From positions 200,506-264,505 of the forward strand of contig WBMV01005965.1 in the NCBI GenBank assembly GCA_013396655.1: DNA of 64,000 bases, read 5' to 3'. Each line of letters opens with the position of its first letter. Within the stretch, counting starts at the first letter, position 1. Made by a program: the position numbers and the translations under genes. The notes under the pieces are model-generated. The model saw nothing but the letters and a program-made list of their open reading frames with translations, had not been told where the DNA came from and searched no databases. This DNA comes from Campylorhamphus procurvoides. Taxonomy: Eukaryota; Chordata; Aves; Passeriformes; Dendrocolaptidae. This document shows, one piece after another, positions 41,201 to 56,200 of the stretch.

Positions 41201-44200
41201 AAATATTACACCCTTGCTAATATTTATCAGCTGTATATCTGTGCCCTTTGCTAACTTCACTTGCCTCTTCCTCACTGCTGTTATCCTCTTTTTCTTTTTC
41301 ATCCTCTTCCTCTTCCTCAGCTTCACTGCTGGAGCTGTCTTCTTTCAATTCCGTTTTCCAGTTACTAGGAACAGTTCTGTTTTTACGGAATTCAAGGGCT
41401 TGGTCAAAAGCTGTAAAAGAACCAGCATTTGTTAGTACTGCAGGAAGTTTTACCACATGTTTCAATAAAAAAACCCAGTAGTCAGGGGTGAAGGGGAAGG
41501 GGAGAAGAAGGAAAGACTGCTAATTAACAATTTCACCCCCAAATTGAAAGAACCTCAACAGCCACTCCCTGTTGTCCATCCTTACCTGTCTTACCCAGTT
41601 AAATGGCCTAGTGTTTTCTGCACATCAAGCTATTCAGAGCTATTACTAGCATTACTACCATGTTAATGTTCATAGAGACAAATAAGCACCTTCTGCACAG
41701 GGTATGTATGAAAATTTAATTGAGAAAACCCATATCTAACAGGTTTACACTGCGGTTTTTATACATTGAACAGGGAGGACAAGGAGGAAGAAACAAGCAA
41801 AAGTTAAATTCTAAGTTTCATCACACTAACTTACACTTTCAAATTAATCTACGATTCCAGATCCCTGAGAGTCTGCAAAGGTAACTTACTTGTAGCTATT
41901 AGGGATACTACTGTGATACTTCTATGAAGATCTAAAGCAAACAGAGAAATACTAAAAGAACCTATAGAGCCAACCTGTGCTGTATGATTATACACTTTGT
42001 TTGGCACACTTGAAACAAGTGTGGTAGGTGGGGGGAGGCATGTTGGGTTTTGTGGGTTGTCAGGTTTTATTGGTTGTTTAGAAGAAGTTCCTCTAGCTTC
42101 TCAGAAGTGTTTTCCTTCAACACACTATTCTATAGGAAAAGATCCTGTATTTTAGCATTTTTAAGACATGAACCCATCTGCCATAAATTTAGTCCATATT
42201 TATGTGACTAAGTAAATACATACATATGTTTTCTCATAGAAAGTTATTTTTACCTTGTTTTAACAAAGCATCAGGCTTTGGTGAAGTTTCACTAATCTCC
42301 CGGACATCTTTTCTTGGCACAGAAACGCTAGATAATTTAGAAAGTGTTAAAAAAAATTGTAATATTTTAAAGGTAGAACTAATAGTACAATACAGAGCTA
42401 TCATTGAGACTATAAGAAACTTAAAGAAAAATATGAAGTATATCTTGACAATTCTATAGTGTTAGTTTGGTACAGTATTAGTCTGTGGATTAAAACCAGA
42501 AATGCTACATGAAATTGGTTTGACTACCTACATGCATTCACTGCATACTAAAGAAAGCATACTAATTCCCTGAACAGGTAGCTTCTGGAATCTCCCAAAT
42601 ACATAATACTTAACAAAACCTTCACGTTAAATTAAACTGAGATCTAAATTGAGAATTTTAGATCTCACTTAAAACATAAATGAATATTTGTATAAATTGT
42701 CAGCGTGAAACAAAAGAGTTCCAAATTTAAACAACAAAGCCCTTTCTGATTTCTGCTGTGGCTATAATCAAGGAAGCAAATCTCAACTGCAGTTCTGTGG
42801 GATTGGAGATAGATATGTGCTTGTGTGCACACGTGTGTGCCTCTCTGGTGACAGGAACTGATGCCTGAAAAACTATCAAATGCTAAAGTGATAGCCTAGA
42901 CTTATTACGTAATTAAACTATAACAAAAGTTAAATGCTTCAATATCCTTTCTGCAAAACATTGTTAAATTGAACCAAGCCAAATAAATATCTAACCCTTC
43001 TCTTAAAATAAAAACTAAAACCTAGCAAAAGAATTCTATTGACATGAGTTAAAGAACACAAAGATCCTTATTCTGTTGCAAACAACATTCAGTCTGGTTT
43101 TCTACATTTTTCTATTCTTTTTCCTACTTTTAGTAGTATTACAGGTCTTTTCAAGGGACATGATAAGACGCAGTTGCAGTCTAGACTGAGATAAACATAT
43201 GCCTTACTACCTCGAAACAAGAAAGAGGATTTCTGTGCATGCATGTGGTGTACGTGCACGAAGGCACACACCCCCACCCATCCTTCTGTAGCTCGATAAG
43301 CTTATGGCCATAGCCTCTACAAAGCACTGCTCTACTCCAACCACAGCAGGAAAGAGTCTCAGGCAATTCTTGAAGTCACATAATAGTGCTTTGTTTGCCA
43401 CAATTATGACAATGAAATTAAAACTAAGACAGATACATTTATTCACCCCATTATTAGTAATGACAAAGTTCAAGACTGATTTCATTAGAGTGTAGGCTGT
43501 TAGCAGTTTTTTAAACATTAGAAAAATCTTGGCAGAAACTTACTGAGCTTACTGATGTTATTAATACCTTACCCAACACATGTCATACTACATTTCACTT
43601 GACTGGTATAAATTTTGTTCATTTATCAACCTCTACATTCCTACTCACAATTTGCCATCCTTGAAAGAGCGAACGAGAATATTGTCTTTTTTCACTGCAA
43701 TATCATCACTACAGTCTGGACAGACCACCTGCAAAAATATTACAAAAGCAAAGTTTAGAGAGAAAAAGGAAAAACGAGAGAGTAATAGATACCAATGCTT
43801 CTCAAACAGCTTTGGGCTCATTTCTCTTTAGCAATGTTGAGATGAGAGCAACTGAGATCCCTCAAAACACAGGAGTGATGACGTCCTGAAATTACAGAAT
43901 GCATGAGTTCATGCTCACTACCTAGGGAGAACAGACAGCTGCTGCCAGAGACGTAAGAACAGCATTCCAACAACTAAGTATCTGTCATGCCACTACAGCT
44001 TATTCTAGGCCTCATCCTAAAAAGAAAGTCCACAAATGTTGCCACCTGAGTTACAGACTACTTCTGAAAACTTCCAGAAATGGCAAGGATGTAATCATGT
44101 ACAGTGTAAAAAAATGAAGGCTTACAGGACTTATGACATGAAATTTTATAATGGAAGACTTTTAGTCATCTACCTAGGAGAGAAGAGAGGCTCAAGTACA

Positions 44201-47200
44201 AGTATTACGATACATTCTTTAATTCAAGATGTAGACTAATCAAGTCCAGCACTGGAACAAAATATTACTTCTTGCAAACTTAAAAGCTATTAAAGTTTCG
44301 TTAAACCAGATTTTTTTCACTAAAAAGCTTCAGAAATTTAACTTAAAAAATCTATCTATTGAATTTCCAGAGTTATAGAACAAAAAACACAACCCTCTTC
44401 ATCTCTCATTTCTCTTCTCTCAAAATGTGTATAGTTCCCTGAAAGTTAGGAAAATTATGGCTGCTATAAACCCCAAGGAGGAGCAATGACTTCAGCCCAG
44501 GTAAATACCTCCTCTCTTCCTTCAACTGTTGCTTTTCAGTCCTAATATTCCACCAAACACACAGGTACTGTGTGACAAAAGCTTTTTCTTCTTCCTTACA
44601 TAGGTCACCAGTCATACAGCATTGCAAAAGGTAAATGATTTGGAAAAAACAGAGTTGCATAAGCTAAATATGAGAGCATAAGCTAGACCATAGACTAGAG
44701 TACAGGCTTCTCAGGAGAAACAGAACTTAACAGCCTAACTCTTAAAATCCAGTGCATTCTACAGTCTTCAAAGAAATTACTTTACAAAACTACAACATCC
44801 TAATTGAAATGCAGTTGGAAATATAGTTTGCAATATTGAGGTAAAACACAGCGATTATCATCCTCTATTTTAGGCAGGTGCAAATTCTAGCTCTTTAAAG
44901 ATGGAGAAAGGCCCTTTAGCTGTAGGTTTTCTAGAACCATCAAGATCTTCATAGTCAGAAATCCATTCAGAGGTTGGAAAACAGCTTACCACAACCTCAT
45001 CTAGTGCCTTTACGTCAAGCAACATCAATTTTGCCTGAATTAAGTTTGCACAATTTCCTTGCAAAACAAACTCCACTGGAGTTTGTTTTCTCACTCCATA
45101 GGAGGATGAAAGAGATGATCCTATGTAAACTCAATTTTCTGAAAATGCTGCAGGCACATTTCTTCACTACACCTTCCAAAAGCCTTTAAGTACACATTAA
45201 GCAATGCTATAAAATTTACTAAATCACACTCTGTGACCAAAGGAGCAACTTCTAGGCCTTTTTACCTTCTCCCCAGAACCAACAAAAACAAGCAAGCAAA
45301 CACTGCAAAAAAAAATCCCAACCCTAACACGCACACAGGATTAAAACAACATAGCTCATCACTGAGTCCTCAGAATAATTTTTACCAAATTTAGACCTCT
45401 ACAGTTTTAGATTTCTAAGTGACAGGCTGTCTGGTTATAGGGCTGATATCCAAAATACTCAGTTTCCACTACTAATCTTAATTGTTATTTGCTGTAAAGG
45501 TTTAGACTAATCCCTGGACTTCTTTTCACATAATAAACTTGCACAAAGTCCTCTGTGCTTATACACAAAGTCTATCTGTACACATAACAAAATAAACCTG
45601 AATTTTCATTTGACTGTTCACATAATTACACTCACCATAATATGAAGGTAACAAAATTTATCAGTAATAAGATAAGATTGCTTTGTTGATACAGTGGAGG
45701 TAACCTGCTTACAAGGCAAAAGAGCCGAGAGGCATAGCTACTGGGGATTATAACAACAGGAAAAAAATTAAAAGCGGTATGATGCAGAACTATAAACCTG
45801 ATTACTAAAGTAAGAGTTGATCTAGGATAAGCTATTTCAGAGTTAACCAGCTTCACCCTCCAACTTTAACCCCCTCCTGCTCCTCATCCATTGAAGGAAG
45901 CTTTCCACTAAGGAGTGTTTCCAATCTTCATCTGAAAGCCAAAGAAGCGATCGTGTATCTTTCATGTACCTTTGGAGCAGAAGCAACAATTCAGTTACTC
46001 TTTAAGGTCTGACCCACACCTCTCTTGAGCAGCACTACATCAGTCACAGTACAGCCCAAAGCCTACCATGGAAACTGGTCTCTGTCATGTGCATGGCCAG
46101 AAGGGCAAACTCAACAGTGTGACATAAAACTGCTCAAACCAGACTCACTGACCACTTCTCTGAGTGCAGCTGGGAGGCAGGTGATATTGCATCAATCTTG
46201 GTGACAGCGTTTAGTAAAGAAACATCTCAATTTTTCTTGGTTATTCCTGAAAACCTCTCTTAAAGCTATCTGCCACTAGCATGGTATCTCCTGGCTGTAC
46301 GTTCTGCCCTCTTTTTTGCTGTAAAAGACTTCAATGACTCATTTTCTTCCAACGACTTCACCAAAAGAAGTCCTGCTGGAAAGCCACTGGACTGCATTAC
46401 AAGACACAGCAGGTGACAAGTAGAAAGCTGCAATTGAGAGCTATTGCACACACGAAGAACAGTTAAATGTTCCTGTACAGCATCTTTTCGAAAGCAAAGC
46501 ACAAGTCTTCCTGAAATTAGATAAGCATGTTCAGCTTTCATTGCCAGAGAGAAATAAATCAAATATTTACAATTAATAAAAAATATTTTCAAAGCATTAT
46601 ACTAGAAGGTACTACATACAGAAATACATTAATTTCCAAATATATGTCAGGCTATATGCAATCCCTAGATTAGCTGTGATATTTTATTGTAATTTTGTTT
46701 AAAAGTGTCTTTAAGCCAGAATAAAGGAAGGGAGAAAATATCTGTACTGAAAGGCTACAATGTGAATTTAAAGGAAATTGTCAGTCTCCACCATCTACCA
46801 CAGTGACCAAGATGAAACATCTGATTTTATTATCAAATGTGTTTATACTGATCCTTGAAAAATAATGTCTACATAATCAATAAACTTCCCCTTTCTTTGT
46901 ACTTTATATTTTCTTTCTTGATAAAACTCAGTAATTCAAAAACTTGACATGCAATGGCCTAGGAAAAAAGCCCTGAAATTTTAGTTCGATAGTACTAAAC
47001 ACAGTGCTGAGCTAGAATTAGGTCAACAAGCTCTGGTTGTTTGGGAAAACTAAGGCACATCAGCAATCCCTTTTTTGTAAACAAATATATTTAGATATAT
47101 AATATTTCCTGTAACTATTATGATACAGTACTATTTGAAGAACCATATGAAGTTCTAATATAGAACAGCAAAATTTAAAAAACCCACACTTCTCTTTGGT

Positions 47201-50200
47201 TCCTAGAAAATGAAAGAAAGCTTTACTAAATTATAATAGAGATGAAATTCTTACCAAGGCTGGAAACCACAGAGCTTTCTTTTTATCCACACTGAAGCAG
47301 TCCACGCACACAACTTTTCCTAATAACTCATCACTTTGCTTCCTATCATCTTCATCTTCATCGCTGGAAGAGGATGAAGATTCTTCTTCAGGACTAAATA
47401 ACAGAAAGAGACTTAAAACTCAACCATCCAAACTTGCATATTATAATCACAGGAGATCCAAAGCTAATGGTTGAAGAGGCATAAGTAATAGTGACTTGAA
47501 TTGCTTGTTAAGTGTTTTAGCATAAGAATTAGTAGAAATATTTATAATTACAGTATAGTAACAATTCAAACATTACAAACAGAGAAATGCACATTTACTA
47601 GTAATCCATGCAAATACCAAACAAAACACCACCATGCATCCACATGGAGGAAGAGAAATGCACTGTCAGGGCATTCAAAGTGAGACCGCTCTGCCCTGCA
47701 CAAGCACTGTTCAAAAATACTGTTGCAGTTGTAGTTTTGGACCAACGTTAAAAGCTAAACTGTTTTTTTTCTCCCTCTTAATCTCTCTAGGCTTTTACTT
47801 CAACAGCCATATAGAATAAAAGGCTGTTTTGAGAGAGGACAAATCTCTGAAGAAGAAGCATCAATTATAAAGATGAATAGTGAAGAGAAAAAGAAGTCTT
47901 ATTTATCTTTAAACAGTTGGTCTTTAAAGATGTGCAGTGAAGCATTTCGGTGACTGTTTCAATTTTACATTGAATGAAGTGCTGGAATGTAAGTAGATGA
48001 GCAAAGGTGCAAATACATTTTGATTTTAAAAGGTTTTCGCTCACAGTTTTGACTGTTCAAGTAAAAAGTTGCATCTGGTTTTAACCATATGGGGACACAA
48101 AACCACTACAACTAAAATTACCTGCAACGGATTAACAAAAAAATAAAACAAAAAACCCTCAGCACTCCTGACGCTCTCTAGGTATCTTTTTCACTAGTAA
48201 CTTTGAAGGCTAATTCTCAGAAAATATACGGCATGTTCGATGAGCACAACAAGCATGATTTTAAAAGCTATCTTCTGTTTTTCACATAACTGCTTTTGAG
48301 TATAAAATTCAGTATTAACAAAAAAGTCAGAGCTAGCATTCATGTAACAGAAGACAGCTGATGTTACAGTTGAAGGTGAATTACTATGTTTCCTTTTCAC
48401 CATCTTAATTTTATGTTATTTCCAGTGCTGATAAAGCATTATTTTGGGGATTTTTCACAACTTTTTTTTTTAAGCAGTGGTTTCTTTTAAATACTGCACA
48501 GAAGTCTTTCAGGCTGCTTTCTGCAGCTCAACAATCTCTTGTGGGAAGAGAAAGAAGTCAAGAACTAGAGAGAAAGGCAAAACTATTTTAGAGAGTCTAC
48601 TTCCTAGCTCAGTTATGCCAGCATCTGTGCAACTTGTCTTTTTACTGAGTGTGTTGCTTCTGATATAAAAATGTCCTGCACAGTTATGGAAACAGAGAAG
48701 ACAACAACCCAGTCACACACAACAAAGATGCTGCCATCATGTTTTCTGTGGTAGCATCAGCTTCTTCCTTCCCTACATCACAAATTAGTAAATCAACAAT
48801 TTCACCAGTAAATTTATAGCACCTCTACATATATAGGGCAACATTTATGTCAAGCTACCAAAAAGAGTTCAAAAAGTTTGCCCAAGCACAAGAACCAGTA
48901 CCACCTAAAAACTTAAACCAAAACAAAAAACAAGAGCAAACCACACATACAGAAAAATAAAGAAACCCCACAAACAACTGAGAACAGTCACTGGATTACT
49001 CAACACCGATTTATCAAGATCAAAACTACTGATTTTGGCACCCAGGAAATGAAGTCATTACTCTTGAGCTTTGTTTTTCTACGGTAAGCTTTGCTGCAAA
49101 CCATAACAGAAGTAACAGGCAGAAACTGTTACACAGGAAGTTCCACCCGAACATGAGAAAGAACTTCTTTACTGTGCAGGTGACTGCGCACTGGAACAGA
49201 CTGCCCAGAGAGGCTGTGGAGTTTCCTTCACTGGAGATACTCCAGAACCGTCTGGATGCAATCCTGTGCAATGCACTCTAGGATGACCCTGTTGGAGCAG
49301 GAAGGCTGGTGGTACCAGGTGACCTACTGTGTTTCCTCTCAACATGACCCCTTCTGTGACTCTGTAATAATGTTCACCTATTTCTAAAAGTCCTTCAGAG
49401 ATCCTGTGATGAGAAACCAATGGTCTACAGGAGGATTCTGGTGCCTTGCATAAAGACTTCATGTCAGCTGGACAAAGACTGCATTGTCATGATTTTGAGT
49501 TCAACACAATTATAACACTAATCTGACTATAGCTGAACATCACATTTTCACTTGGTATCCCACTTTAGTTGTTATTTAACGAAACCAAGAACAACTCTTG
49601 CCTCTACCTGGTACTATTTTAAATACTGATTACACAAAGACCTGAAATGCTTATATGCAACAATACATATGAACTTGACTTTCAATCTGAGTGCTAAACA
49701 TTTTTCATCCAGCCTCCTGTTTTTTGAACAAGAGAAGCTTGAACATACAAATAACAAAACTTCACACACACTGAAAGCTTCGAAGTTGAATACACACAGC
49801 ACAGGTATCAAGATGTTTAACTTACATATGATTCGATCTCCTTCCTCTGTTTGTTTTCTTTCCTATAACAGGAGTCCCAAAGTGTTCAGGATTGGTGAGT
49901 GGAAGTTGATCTAATGTCTGTCGAAATGTAGAAATACATATATATACACACATATGAAAAACCTGGCATCAGTTATTCCCCAAACCACAGGCTTCATTTT
50001 TTGTTTTTTATATAAACTCTCATTACAAAAGAAATACATAAGTACATCATAAATGTCATGCTTCGATTTTAAAAAGGCAATGTGTTTTGGTTCATTTTCT
50101 TTTCCAACACTTTCTCTGCACCACTGAATAATTAATTTTTGTCCAACACACACAGACAATTCTTCCCAGAAGTCCTGCCTTTGGACCTTAAAAACACAGA

Positions 50201-53200
50201 GAAACAATTATCAGGTATTCTGCTGACCTGGGATATTCCATCTCTATTGGATCAATTTTCTGCCTGTCCTGTCATTACACCAAACATCCAATCATCTACT
50301 TAAAAATGAACAAAGGTCCCCTTTGAAATGAAGCTGCAAGAGAACTCAGTAGCAGCAAACATGACAAGCTAATTGTAACTTTTTGTTAGTAATTCATAAT
50401 TTGGTATGTGAGAGAGATTCTAAAACAATTTAAAAGAGGCTGCTATATTGATAACTGAGAGGGTGCTAATTGATGCCTTATCAGCATCAAAACAAAAAGA
50501 GAGGGAGAGAAAAAAACTTTCCCTGTTCAGGAAGAATGGTTCTATAGAAAGAATTCATGGACATGAAGTATCTTTCTTCCCCTAAGCCTGCTGTTAGCTA
50601 TTTAAATTATAACCATTCCAGATTTAAAGGCTCCTGATACACAGGAGTTTTTTGTAAAGCCACTTACTCTTTTTCTTTGAAAGAAGGGAGAAAGCCTTCC
50701 AAATTAAAAAGCCCTCCTACTTAAACTTCTTTATTGTGTATGAGTTTTTAAACATGTAGCACCAACAAGAATCTCAAACGTATTGAGTGTCACAGAACTA
50801 ACACAGGGACAATAAAACTGGCTTTTTAAAATCTGAAAATAAATGGCATGACTACTTCTGAGCATGGTGGACACCCTAAAAGATTCTGCACCACACACTT
50901 GGGAAGTCAGAGATGAAGCTAAAGTAACATCACAACAACTGTGGAGCACTGGCCTAATTAAAAAAGAAATTTGAGATGCAATTTTCCCTGCTGAGTAGCT
51001 GTGCAATCACAAGGTAATTATTAGAAATGCACAACATGTGTTTCATTGAGGGCTGGTGACAATGAATTGCAAACCAGTGACTTTTGGCAAAACATCAAAA
51101 GCTAGGACAATAAAAAAGATGGTAAAATAAAAAGTAGACATCATCTAAATATAAAGTTGCTTTGAATCTGACAAAATAATACAAATTATTCTACTGCAGC
51201 CAAACAGGTCACAAAGCAAAATATACAGAATCAAATTTTAAACCTTCAGGTAATATGTCTGTAAACATATCAAAATAGTATTTATGGAACAGAAAAAATC
51301 TAATCTTCAGTTCTGTTGATCATTAATAACAGAGCTAATTGAAGAAATACAATCTTATGGCATCTGTATCTGAATCCAGACTGAGGGCATCTAATTAAGG
51401 CTCTTTCTTTACGCGTGTTTATTTCAGACTTAGGATTCTAGAGGGTATCTGAATCTTCAAAAGAATGAAGTACACAAAAACCAAGCCCAGCTGACTACAA
51501 TACAAACAGCATATTTATGCAGAGCAAAAATCCCTGTCTCCAGTAGCTGTCCAATAAGCAAACATGTTTACATAAATCTGCCCATCAGTCCAGATTGTCT
51601 TACATAATATGAAGGAACAACACTCGTTCTGAAATCCCAACTATTCAAAATCTGCTACAAAGGTGTGCACACTTTAACATGCAAGCAAACCTTTAAGACA
51701 TGAATCAGCTTCAAAATACTGATAACTGTTGACAAATTCACAAGTAACAGCAATTTATTACTGGCTTTTTAAAAGTATTCATCTTTCAGGTTTATCAGCT
51801 ATTACAAATCTTGATCTATCTAAAATCCAGAAGAACTGTGAAAAGTACATAAATTTTTTATGTTGGAATATATATTAATTTTTGTGTCATAATTATATTG
51901 TGATTTTCCCCAATTGATACTTACAGATGATTTCTTATGCAAAGCAGAGCAGTTGTGTGATTGCAATTTTTTGTGTGATCTACAATCTGTGAACCATCAA
52001 TAATGTAAAAATGAAAAAGACTGAATGCTAATTTTGTTTCTTAACTTACACAGTTTGATGAAATCTAATTGTATTTCTTCATTTTATGAAAGGATAAGTC
52101 AGACCCTGTAGACTGTACTTTACACAACCTCCATTTTTAGTAGCATGGATGTACACAACATACTAAAGACTGAGGCACTGAAAATATAACTTTTAATTTT
52201 TTCTAAATAAAAAGTTGTAGTACAAAAATCCTTCAATTACCTCACTTTCAGCAAAATGTCTTTCTCCTTTTAAACACAGGGAAGAGCGTCTCAGAGTCTT
52301 CTCATCACCATCATCAAATACTGTCAACAGGTAACAAGTGAAAAAAGAAAAAAAACCTCATTTTAAATCAAGATATTATCCATTCATTTAGATGTCAGAT
52401 AGAACGGCATATATATTTTTGTAGCTAATTCTTAAAGCCATACCTGGATAATGCTGCATATCCAGTAAAGCATTTCACAGATTGACCAAATACACTGGCT
52501 GCTGTATCACCATAACTTGCATATGTTAAAAGAATCTTTAATAATCAGTAGTTGAGCGGACAATTCATGGATCAGGGCACAAAATTAAATAGATACTAGA
52601 ATTCAAAAACTATTCTTCTAACATTTACAATTTTTATAGAACTTAATATTATGTAACCAGAACTCATACAATATTGAAGGAGAAGCTATGTTTACTACGG
52701 AGAAACAAATGGATATTTACAGCAAAAAATTACAACGTTGTAAGAAAGTTCAATGTCTTTCTCCATTGACTTCATTCAACTATGCTATAAAGCAACAGTG
52801 ATATCAGCCTAAGGAAGATGACAATAGTCAAAGTGCTGACAATCATCAAAACCAGCTGCACTGACAGAACTGTGGAGCTCCCAGTTTCTAGACTTTTTGC
52901 AACCTCTGCTATCACTAGGCCAACTGGAAACATGTTCGTAATACAGTTGATTCAGCTACATAATCCTTTTGAATCCTGAAATACACTGCATGTGGGGTCT
53001 TCAGAAGCTGATAAACTGGTCATATAAAAAGGAAGCTTTTGTCAAGGCTTCTTCAGGTACTTAAAAGATGAAAACTCTGAAAAAGTTTTTATTCTCAGGC
53101 TTTGCTTATACTGTTCAGTGAGACAAGAACAGATCTCTTCTTCCCTCCTAAACATGGTAACAACTACATTCTTGTCTCCATACTGCAGTGACCTTGAAGA

Positions 53201-56200
53201 TTTTTGTGGGCACGGAAACACCACCACAGTTAGATTAAAATATTACATTAAAAAAAAAAAGTTTCTGCAATTTCTTAACATGTCTCTTTCACCTTCATTC
53301 GAATCTTCTGTCTATCAACAGGTCAAAATAACATTTTTAGGAGAGTGACTGTCAACCAGGAAGATTACAGAGATGACTTTTCAGCCATGTCTAGCTTTCA
53401 GATAGTGGGTGCTATACTCTTCAACATTTAGTAATTTAAATAAAACTATACAAAAAGAAACAAGGTACACCAAAATTCTTGACTAGTACTTATTTGATAT
53501 AAAAGAAACTTTTATTTAGATCTGAGAATTTTTCATCTCTGGGCAAAATTCAGTACTGTTGATAACAAACTTCCACTTGTGACTACCTTTCCCCAGTTCG
53601 TACTGTATACTACAATAAGTGTTGAACACTGTTCAGTGATAAAGTATCAGCCAGAGATGCACATTTGTAAGTTCAAAATTTGTTGAAAAATATCAATGTC
53701 AAGAACTGCACACAACACTGTGCAGATTTGAAACTGCACCTCAAATGGTCAACACATAATTAAGCCCCCTCTAGGTTAAGTGAAATAGAAGGCAGCAGGT
53801 TCCTAATTTAGTTTGTGTTAATTAAGATAACAGTCTCCTTACATAATGAGAAACAAAGAGAAAGAAAACCTATCCACTTCAGGAGATAAGCTGACTACAG
53901 CAGAGGTAAACCTATTCAGAGCTAGGTAGGTAGCCACATTATAAATCCTGTGTGGTAATCTGCTTGTGGCCTCTTCCCTGCCAGAGGGATTTCTAATCTT
54001 GTTCCATAACTTGAATACTTCCAGAGGAAAAGCTTCACCACCCTGAAAGCCTTGCGCCGCCAGCATGGCACATGTGGCTGTAATGCGTATGACATTCTGA
54101 TCTAATGAAACATCTTGAAAAAACCTACTGAGCATGTATACAACAGTGTAATGCATTTAAAATCATGTCTTCTGAAATTGTAAGGAAAAGGGGAAAAATG
54201 AGGCAACTTAATGTAACTAAAACCAGTGTGAATTCTGAGAAAAGGCAATGTAATGGCAAAAAAGTGTAGGAGGGGATAAGAATGCTTTTGAATATGCATA
54301 ATTTCACATTTTTAGCAAAGGAAACAATCCAATGATCTTTTTTTCCCCCCTCACAGTAAACACTGAGTTAAATGTCAAGAATATCAATTAAACTTTAAAA
54401 GACATTTATATGAATGACGAAACAGTACCTAGTTACCAGGACTGGAATACCCTGAGTTCTTTGAGGAATTTTTACAGGGCAGGCAAGAACAATTCATGGA
54501 TGGGGAGGAGGGGGGTGTGTGTATATATATGTAATATTTACAGCTTTTAAACATAAATATACAAACTGTGCTATAGTAATTTTAAAAGACTATGCAAGTT
54601 GGGGGTTTATAAGAATTTAATCTAGTTCATATCACCCTTGGGTAGGAAAGCAGTAGCACCAAAAAAAGACATGTAAACAAACTGACGCACAATTTCTATT
54701 CGGACAACACTTTATGAATACAAGACAGACAGGGAAGCTCTTAAAGCAACCTTGCCCATACTTTAGTGTTAAAAAAGCTCTGAAGCAGCCCCCAAAAGGT
54801 TATTCCTCTCTAGATACTGCTGAAGTGGCATACATGGTCTTCAGTATCTTTTGGAAAGGTACTACTTCAGGACCATCTATCCCTTCACAAAGCTTTTGAC
54901 CAAATCATAGTACTTTTATTCACAAAATCATTAACAATGCAAATAATTAGATGCCCCTCAACAAGTGCTGGGACAACATTAGGTAACTGCTGGTCAATAT
55001 GTGTGCTAATTCTGAAATCTGGTAAATGGCAACCATCTCTTAAAGTAGGACTTTTGCTCAGATCGGCAAAGTCATCACCGTCTATAAGACAATTTCTGTC
55101 TCAATCCAGTCACCCTCCTGACAAAGATTATTCTAATCATCCACTGCAAGAGTCACTTCTCTACCAAAGTGCATTACACAGCCAGCAGCTGTGCTCTTTT
55201 TACTGATTCTGCAAGGTCAACATGCTTTTGTCTACTTTTACCTACAAAATATAAGAGTTGAGACTGAAAACCATACCTGTTCTTCCTATTTCTCAAGTTC
55301 AGGATTTTTGACAGACGTCTACTTTGATTTCCAGACTGGAACTCCAGGACATCTACCTAACTTCACACTTTCTCAGAAACATAAACATATGCATACAACA
55401 CAGTTCTAACACCAGCTATACCATTTACTTCTTAGAAGCTCTCGTATCTGATCTACTTCTGTATTAATTACCAAAACACTATCTCTAATGTTAATTCTTG
55501 TTTTTGTATCTCATGTTTCACCCCATCCTAACCTAGTCACTCCTTTATTAAAAGATTCTACTTCTCCAACAAGAAAGCAGATTTTCTGCAACACTATCTC
55601 TATTCTCTGCAAGTAGGTAAAGTTAAGTTTTTCCCTAGTTGTTCAACATCAGTTCATCAACAACCCATAATATCTCAAAACCACTAAGTCTTGCTAAAGT
55701 TCTTTCAAGATCTGGTCTTCATCTTCCCATGTCCCATTTATCTGCCCACAAGAGGCTTATGTAGTTTCAGAGGGATCAATACATTTCCCGTAGTGCCTTT
55801 AAGACTGCCATTGCACAGATGGAGCCTATGTTACCATTCTACAACTGACCAGCTTTCCCCAAGACAGACTGATCTGCTAGTATTTAGCACCAAAGAGCAA
55901 ACCCATGTATACGAAGCCTTTAAAAACATATACAGAAAAAAACCACCCAAACCACAGTATATTTGCTTGAGGGCATGTGGATATATCACCTATTGTCTGA
56001 AATGTCACATTATAAGATAGGGAAAACAAGTAGGAGAGCGCTTCTTATAAAAACATGCTATGTTTTAACAGCAGCTGTCATCAGGGCTAAGTCTGGAAGT
56101 AGGGAAAAACAAGTGTTCCAACTTGTGTTTTAAAAGTACTTCTTTGCCTTTTTTAAAGGAAGTATGACAGCATACTTTGCTTCAGAATATTTAGCAATAG

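Noticed and set aside
41172..41481. Plus-strand open frames of 77-87 codons rich in Ser and Phe
   Set aside because: Antisense to ARID4B exon 11 acidic codons.
49911..49912. Alternative exon 7 acceptor TTAG
   Set aside because: It would break the reading frame with exon 6. The CAG seven bases upstream keeps the frame and the conserved TLDQLPL.
53839..54156. Minus-strand 105-codon open frame in intron 5 with fairly protein-like composition
   Set aside because: No recognised motif, no in-frame splice sites consistent with ARID4B phases, and no supporting context. Could be a decayed repeat or pseudogene fragment; a protein search would decide.
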